From Gnetum montanum (taxonomy: Eukaryota > Streptophyta > Gnetopsida > Gnetales > Gnetaceae): a stretch of 64,000 bases of DNA. The translations under genes and the position numbers were made by a program. The stretch lies in NCBI GenBank assembly GCA_015680685.1, contig MNCI01018365.1, positions 12,634-76,633 on the forward strand, in the 5' to 3' direction. How positions within the stretch are numbered: position 1 is the stretch's first letter; each line of letters opens with the position of its first letter. Shown here piece after piece: positions 57,672 through 64,000 of the stretch. The notes beneath the pieces are model-generated. The model made no database searches. It worked only from the letters and a program-made list of their open reading frames with translations, and was not told where the DNA came from.

Positions 57672-58143
57672 TTAGCATAGGTAGCCATCTCCCCCATGAT
57701 TGAGTTGGAAGGAGGAGATCTGAAATAGTGAGCAGGGTTTTCCACTAACAGAGGTAGCATGTGTATTGGCTGTCCTAAGCTCATGGAAAGGTTTGGTTTT
57801 TTGCATGTTGACCAACAGTTTCTTTTCTGGGCTCTTAGGTTTGTATATTATCATGGACCCTAAAGGAAAAGTTGCATAAATAATATAAGGTCCTTTCCAT
57901 AGTGCTTGAAATTTAGTACGTTGTGGCACATGTGTGGGATTCTAGTAGAGAACCTTATCTCCTAGTTGATATTTAACTTTCCTAATCCTTAGGTCATGAC
58001 GTTGCTTATTAAATGCCTTGTGCAATTCGTTAGATGACAGGGCAGCTAGTCGATTTTCATCTAGCAAGTTAAGGGTTACTAATCATTGTTTCTGTGCTAG
58101 ATCAAGGTCAAGGTTGAGGTCACATGCCATGGATAGTGTATGG
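57672..58143 (-). pseudogene. Integrase C-terminal tail (element D)
   Basis: A LSMACDLNLDLDLAQKQ block immediately follows the deletion junction and matches LSTACDLNLDLNLAQKK of element C. The GPY/F-type block FQALWKGPYII and the final SSFQLNHGGDG are present in frame 57672-57929. Confidence 0.82.
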
Positions 58144-58990
58144 AGGTAGCCAGTATGTCCAATGAATGATAGAATATCTTTGATAGTTTCTAGTTGATGG
58201 ATAATTCCTTGGATAACTTTGATTTTCTTGGGGTCTACCTCTATCCTTATGTGTGAGATTTTGTGCCCTAGTACTACACCTTTTTGGACCATCAAATGAA
58301 TTTTCTTCTAGTTGATCCTCAAATTAGCTTCTAGACATATTTTTAACACTTGCTCTAACCAGTCCAAGGCTTGATCAAAGTTTGCTCCATAAGTGGAGAA
58401 GTTGTCCATAAAGACCTCCATACCATTTCCTATCTACTGTTGGAAGATGCTTAGAACTAGTCGTTGAAATGTTGCAGGGGCATTGCACAAGCCAAAAAAC
58501 ATCTATTTGTATGCAAATGTTCCCCAAGGATTGGTGAATGTAGTCTTGACTTGCTCTTCTAGGGCTATTTGTATTTGATTATATCTGCTATATCCATCCT
58601 GAAAACTATAGTAGCGATACCCTACGATGGTGTTTAAGATTTGGTCAACAAATAGCAATGGAAAGTGATCTTTGAATGTTGCCATATTTAGTACCCTGAA
58701 ATCTATGCACATCCTCCATTTACCTCCATTTTTAGGCACAATAACTAAGGGGCTAACCCATTTTCTATTAGCAATGGGGTATATGAACCTAGCCTTGAGA
58801 AGCTGTTCGATTTCTTCCTTAACTACTTGCTTCAGCTTTGGGTTCAAACGCCTCTGCGGTTGTCTTTGAGGCTTCATGGAGAGGTCAGTGTAAATCCTAT
58901 GTTGGCATATCCTAGGATCTATTCTAGTTAATTTGGGATATGACCAAGCGAAGGCTTTTGACCATCTATTGATTACCTTTAGCAGTTCTT
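58144..58990 (-). pseudogene. Reverse transcriptase, truncated (element D)
   Basis: The 124-codon frame 58503-58877 has VSPLVIVPKNGGKWRMCIDF and YNQIQIALEEQVKTTF. Downstream the catalytic box reads FMDN instead of FMDD (58396-58410). The LGHKIS thumb motif and FIGHTGY follow, and at that point the sequence jumps to the integrase tail. RNase H is absent. Confidence 0.87.
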
Positions 58991-59231
58991 CTTTCTATTG
59001 AGGAGCAAGCTTAGTGTTAATAATTACCGATTTTCTATTTTTAAGGAACATGTATTCCATACTAGTGGGCAATGGTTTTAGCTTGAGGGGCTCCTGCTTA
59101 AATTTCTTAGGGATTTCCAACTTCCCCCAATTCATATTTTCAAGGTTAAGACTTGGAAGTTGGTAGTGGACTTGCTCTAATGTGTCTATGCTATTAATGT
59201 AATCACAAGTCAAACCCTCAGTTGATTCCAT

Positions 59232-60061
59232 GCATATGAGTGATCTACTTTATTGATTAGCTGTCAGCCACTGGGTGCCTTCCTATTGTGTGGTTACTTC
59301 ATATAGGCATCTTTGTATGTTGATCACTTGTGCACACTGATTGCATGCTAGCAATGTTAAACTTTGCACAAACCATGACCTTTGCACGCAATTACACCCT
59401 GTGTCACTGTATGCAATGCACAGAACTTTCTTCTTCTTGATCTTTTTGAATGTATTTTCTTTTGATATTTCTAGGGAAAGATCATGGATTCTTAGGCATG
59501 CATCGATGGTGGTTAGCCATGCTATTACCATTATGATTGGGAAGTCCCCCTACCATTGTTTACCTGAATCACTAGGAAGTCAGCTGGGTATGACCATCCA
59601 CAAACAATGTCAACAATGTCTTCTATCAATCCCAATGGGACAGTGATGGACTGGTCAACCAACTCTAGATGGATGTTGCTCTTTTTTAATGGAGGCAGGT
59701 TCTAGGTCTTATACATGTCTTGAGAAATCAAGTTGACATCAGAACCTGAATCTAAAAGAGCCTTGCACAGCGCATTTCCAATGATTTGTAAGTATATCAA
59801 AGGACTCCCAAGATCAAAGAATTTCTTGGGAAGGTGGCTAGCTTTGATCCAATTATTAACAGCATGTGTTAGCGTGACTGTATGCATTGAGTGTGGTGGT
59901 TGAGTTGAAGGGGGCTCCAAAGTTTTGATTGATACTGAGGCATTTAAGGAATTAGCCACTTGTGATTGCAAGGGCTTGGTTGGACTGTTGGTTCTAAAGA
60001 AATAGCTTTTCTTCATGTGGTTGTTGGAACCAACAGTAGGTTGAGAGTTAATAGCCCTCAT
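59232..60061 (-). pseudogene. Aspartic protease (element D)
   Basis: The frame 59702-60061 carries WIKASHLPKKF and the active site LLDSGSDVNLIS, intact. A frameshift leads to 59283-59531 with the conserved AWLTTIDACLRI and DLSLEIS blocks. The IDTLEQV and NWGKLEIPKKF linker towards RT is kept at 58995-59231, which is the stretch used by the deletion junction in A and B. Confidence 0.85.
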
Positions 60062-60069
60062 GGCATTAC

Positions 60070-62409
60070 GTTGCTATGGCTAGGTAGGGATTTCACCTTG
60101 CATCATGGGAGTAGATGGTAGTGGAGCTATTGGTGGAAGAGATGCGGCTGGATGAGAAGGATGATATGCTTACAGAATATCGCCTATAGAAGAGGGAGTC
60201 CCATAATACTTGTGGGCTTGGTCGTGAGGTTGAGGAGTGACGTGACCAGTAGAATCACGTGGAAAGACTGGCTGCTACACGTAATATCCATACATGTCAG
60301 GTTGCCAGTAACGATACTATTTCCTTGGTGGTGGCATTCCCCATGATTATGGGTAGTGCCATTGTTGATATTGCTCAATCGATTGTGGTGGAGTTCCACT
60401 GGGATAATACATTAAGGGTTGGTGGAATGGTCTTAGGTTACCTTGAGGATAAGGTAACCTTTGGGGTGCTTTCCGTTTGTCCAATTGTGGGTTGAGTGCA
60501 TACATCCCAGACTCTTGCAGATATGAGATTATAGGGCAACATCCCTTAGGATGGTCATATTAACATATCTTGCATCCACTATTATTGTCTATTTCTAAAT
60601 CCACAACCCCTTCAATGATGGAAAAGTTACCCTTACCCTTGCTACATGTATGTTTAGCTTCTCTCTTTTTTCTTTTTTCGCGATCACTACCTTGCTTTCT
60701 CGACTCCTCTACTATTTTAAGAACAAATTAAAATCTATTGTCTAGGGAATCCCACATTTAGTCTACCTTTGCCGAAACTTCTGATGTCATCTTTTGGATA
60801 GGAAAAGTTTTCCTATTCACCATCTCTTCGAGTGATGACTCTTCTTCATCCTCACAAAATCTTACTCCCCTCTTCTGGAGGGAAGGATCTTGGTTATACT
60901 CTTTTGCACTTTCTCTCTTTCATAGCTCACCTTCTTCCTTAGCAAGTTGCTCCAATAGTCTTTGAATTTGATGGGACCTAAGCTCAGATAGTCTCCCTTG
61001 GGCATAACTCCCAAGGGTTCTTCTCATTTAATGGCTAAGCCCATCCACAAGATGGCACAGTTGATCCCTTTGCGAATAATCATGGCCAGGACAACGATGT
61101 AATAGTGCATAATATCAGCTCATGGTAGCATCCAAGGGTTCATGTCCTCATTTCCAGCCTTGGATTTTCCTTCACAAGTTGGACACTTGGGAGTACGTTT
61201 GGTACTTGTCATTAAATAGTTCTAACATAGTACTCCACCTATGAATGGATTCTGGTTCTAAAGATTGGTACCAGCTTTCTACTTCTTTAACTAGTGTCCA
61301 TGGAAACAACTTAAGTTTTTGCCATTCGTTCTCTATATTTTGTAAGGCACACACATCATGGAATGCTTGTAAGTGATTGTGAGGATCATCGTTGTATCCC
61401 CCTTCAAATCATGGGATATTGTTCATATCTAATCTCTTGAGCCTACTATCTTTCTGGTGCCTTGTTGGAATTCTAACAGCCTCAGTTATGTTCAACATAC
61501 TTCGAGTAGCGAGTAGGGGTTCATCGTGATCGTCTCATCCATGGCGTCTATGATGCCTACATTATTTCCTACTCTCCCTTCTTCTATGTTGTGATTCTCT
61601 AGAGTGCCCTCATCCCCTTTCTTGGCTATTTCATCTATAACTTCCACTTTGCCTACCTTTATCCCCATGGTCTTTTTCTTTATGATTGCATCCAGATACT
61701 GAAAGAGAGGATTAAGGAGATGATGAAGGTGAAGAAGAAGGAGAACTAGCATCATGATAGTGTCTACTACCTTCTCTTCTATGGTCTTAGCCTTAATCAT
61801 GATTGCGATTAGAATGTCCATCTTTATCATGAGTTCATGTCCCTTTTTTGGACCCTTTGTGCCCGTGGGTATTAGAACTTGGGTTATGAATAGTGGAATA
61901 AAGGTTCTGATACACAACCCCTTAGCCAAAGTCAAGGGGAGGAACATCGTTGTGTGGCCGACTGCCTGAGGTGGGTTCACCACCCTCATTTTCACTTAAG
62001 ACATGTGGGGCATCCTGGGACCACTTACCCTTCAAAGACTTATGATGTCTCTCCTCTTGCAAGTGCCTTTGACATTGTACCTTTGTGGGATGGTATTCTC
62101 TTAAGTCATGGCCTTACACAATGTATTCTACATGTAAGTGTGGCATGCCAATTCATGTGAGAGCATGAAGAAGCATGCTCGGGACTGAACGATTGGGAGG
62201 TAACACTATGTTACCTTCTAGGTCTCACTAATGCAGTTATTCATCTTGATGGAGGATAAAGGTGAAGTCTGGTATATACTCATTGGATGAATATATACCA
62301 CTCGAACTTATTGAGGGATTGGCAAATCAATGTCATGTGTATTACACCGTCGATTGTTTCCTTTTTTAGACCTAGGCAGTGAGGTGCTTTTGTACAAAGA
62401 AGGAGACAT
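60070..62409 (-). pseudogene. gag (element D)
   Basis: The start is placed at 62409 (MSPSLYKS). The capsid region near 61080-61354 has WYQSLEPESIHRWSTMLE. The zinc knuckle near 60515-60570 keeps the CX2CX3HX4C spacing (CKIC.YDHPKGCCP, one stop inside). A Pro/Gln/Tyr-rich linker follows. An Arg/His/Lys-rich stretch (61492-61995) lies N-terminal of the capsid block. The frame is broken many times. Confidence 0.8.
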
Positions 62410-62526
62410 ATTTGTCTGTTTAGTGTGTAATGTACTCTTGTTTACTATTTCCTCAATCAACCCTAAGGGTTTGTTCCAATGATGTGAATTATTTCCTATG
62501 TTCTAGTTAGTGCACAAACAACTAAG

Positions 62527-62544
62527 TCCCTGACAACGATGCCA
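62527..62544 (-). promoter_or_regulatory. Primer-binding site (element D)
   Basis: The minus strand reads TGGCATCGTTGTCAGGGA, a tRNA-Asp-type site one base inside the LTR. Confidence 0.78.
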
Positions 62545-62545
62545 A

Positions 62546-63486
62546 TGATGAGTTGTGAGGTACCCCTACGCTCAACCATACGAATACAAGTGTTTCATGC
62601 ACGATCGGTCGAATTCCAAGGACTAAGTGCCTATGCGCCTTTGTGGAACAAGGATGAGTTGGTTGATCGTTGTCTTTCCAAAATTGTATGTCATAATTGT
62701 ATGGTTAAGTAAGTTTGAGGCATATGATTTTTATAGATTTTATGTTTTTATGTCCTATTGCTAATAAGGGAGAAGAGAGAGTGATAACTAAGTGACTAAT
62801 TTAACTTAACTACTGATTAACTAGGCTTTAAACTAATCCTAACACTAGTATCCATTCTCACTTGCCGTACACATCCTGAACTAGTGCAACACTACTGGGA
62901 TTACCAAATGCTAATTGTTACTGGGTTACCAAGTATTACATGCATGCTCTAAGTGATCGTACTGTGTGTGCTAATAACAGAAATGTAAAATAAAATAAAA
63001 TAATAAAATAAAATAAATGTAGAAGAAAATAAAATAAAATAAATGAGTAAGAAAAAAACATCTCAAGTGCTACAAGGATGAATCCAAGAACTTTTCTTTA
63101 TTGCTGTACACAAGGTGTGCTTAGGTACATAATGCTCGAATAAAGATCCATCCACACTTAGACCTCCTACTGCAGGCACTTGGAAAATACTCTAACTTGA
63201 CTCCTAAAGGACTTCTCTAAGACTTCCCTTGAAAGACTTCCTTCCCAGACTCCCCCCTAAGACTCCCTCCTAAATTTTGCACTTGGGAATTGTATTTACA
63301 GGCTTGGGAGAAACTACTCTAATAATTAAAAAAACTGCCACTCTAATTTTAGAGAAACTACCACTCTAATTTTAGAGAAACTGTCACTCTAATTTTAGAG
63401 AAACTGCCACTCTAATAATTAGAATAACCCGCTAGAGTAACTACTCTAATAAGTAGAATAAACCACTAGAGTAACCGCTCTCAATA
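62546..63486 (-). repeat. 5' LTR of element D (941 bp)
   Basis: It starts TGATGAG. The TATA box is decayed (TATTTACA near 63292). U3 contains four CTCTAATTTTAGAG-type units (63320-63420) against two in the partner LTR, which accounts for most of the 51-bp length difference. The terminal bases are ATA rather than TCA. Confidence 0.9.
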
Positions 63487-63565
63487 CATATGAAGTGAGT
63501 TTTGCTCTAGGTATAATGGTTTTGAGCAATTCAATACCTTTGATATTCATTTTTCTCTCCATGTT

Positions 63566-64000
63566 TGATGAACCCAGTTTTGAGTAGCTTCGATATCAAA
63601 TACGTGATATTGGAGCCTCGATATTGAGCCCTAAGATGTGATGTCAAATATCTGATATTAGGAAGTATATGTTGACCTATAAATATATCACTTGGGCACA
63701 TGGTTTCAATATAGTTTTTTTTATATCATAGTAGAGCTCTTGCAATTTGTTTTCTCTAAAGGTAGAATATTTTCCAAAGTGCCCACAGTAGGAGTCATTA
63801 AGTGTACGGATCTTTGTTTGAGCACTATTGTACCTAAGCATGATAGTATGTGTGAAAATAAAATAAGCTTTTTGATCAAGCCTTGCAAAACCTTGGCTAT
63901 CTTAAATACTTTATTTATGCATTTAATGTTTCATGTAGTTTCCTTTAATGCTTTTAAGTAATTAAGCTAAAGTAAGCTAATTAAATTCAATAGAAAATAA
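63566..64000 (+). repeat. Partial LTR of a further related element
   Basis: TGATGAAC at 63566 is followed by decayed GATATC motifs (63590-63660), a TATA box (63679-63686), a CCCACAGTAGGAGTC block and an AATAAA region, in the same order as the LTR of element A. It continues beyond the window. Confidence 0.7.

Larger units (their letters stand above)
54856..63486 (-). mobile_element. Element D: Athila-like element with internal RT-integrase deletion, TSD CATAT
   Basis: Both LTRs (54856-55745 and 62546-63486) are flanked by CATAT at 54851-54855 and 63487-63491. On the minus strand the order is LTR, primer site, gag, protease, RT, then a direct jump to the integrase tail (junction about 58144-58148), the conserved 3' segment, polypurine tract, LTR. 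RNase H and most of integrase are missing. The last three bases of the right LTR read ATA instead of TCA. Confidence 0.92.

Overview
This window is nuclear plant DNA made almost entirely of decayed, nested retrotransposons, plus one recognisable host exon. The element types point to a seed plant: Athila-like Ty3/gypsy elements with a tRNA-Asp-type primer site, plant L1-type LINEs with a DUF4283-like ORF1, and a tRNA-derived SINE. One RING-type exon sits alone with no partner exon found in the following 23 kb, which suggests very long introns. That, together with the age of the insertions, makes a large-genome plant such as a gymnosperm plausible. This is inference; the species cannot be read from the sequence.

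Layout. 1-4524: right part of LTR element A (plus strand; gag-protease only). A sits inside an LTR of element F (4525-5405), which itself interrupts the protease region of element E (minus, 5406 to about 9116). 9618-16833: complete element B (minus, gag-protease only), with 5-bp target duplication ACTTA. 16923-17795: a lone LTR, G. 18443-21437: 5'-truncated LINE K1 (plus). 22762-32725: element C (minus), the only copy here with gag, protease, RT, RNase H and integrase; target duplication GTTGT. It lies inside an AT-rich repeat field (21438-35480) that also holds LINE fragment K3. 35500-38460: LINE K5 (plus) abutting an inverted LINE ORF1 (K6, minus). 40362-40444: host RING exon. 41105-41930: LINE fragment K4. 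44276-44975: assembly gap inside a tandem repeat. About 46680-46872: SINE. 48657-54420: near full-length LINE K2 (minus). 54856-63486: element D (minus; gag-protease-partial RT), target duplication CATAT. 63566-64000: start of one more LTR of the same superfamily.

How the parts relate. A to G share LTR ends (TGATGAG...CTCATCA), a very short U3 with a palindrome array next to the TATA box, and conserved U5 termini. The copies with visible internal ends also share a tRNA-Asp-like primer site (B, C, D, E) and the same polypurine tract (A, B, C, D). A and B lack RT, RNase H and integrase through the same internal deletion, so they look like a non-autonomous subfamily that kept moving after the deletion, presumably using enzymes from C-like relatives. 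D carries a different deletion. All four keep a conserved 1.9-kb segment between pol and the 3' LTR that encodes short hydrophobic peptides. The LINEs carry extra conserved modules after the usual end of ORF2. Every mobile-element reading frame here is broken or partial; only the RING exon looks like a working gene part.
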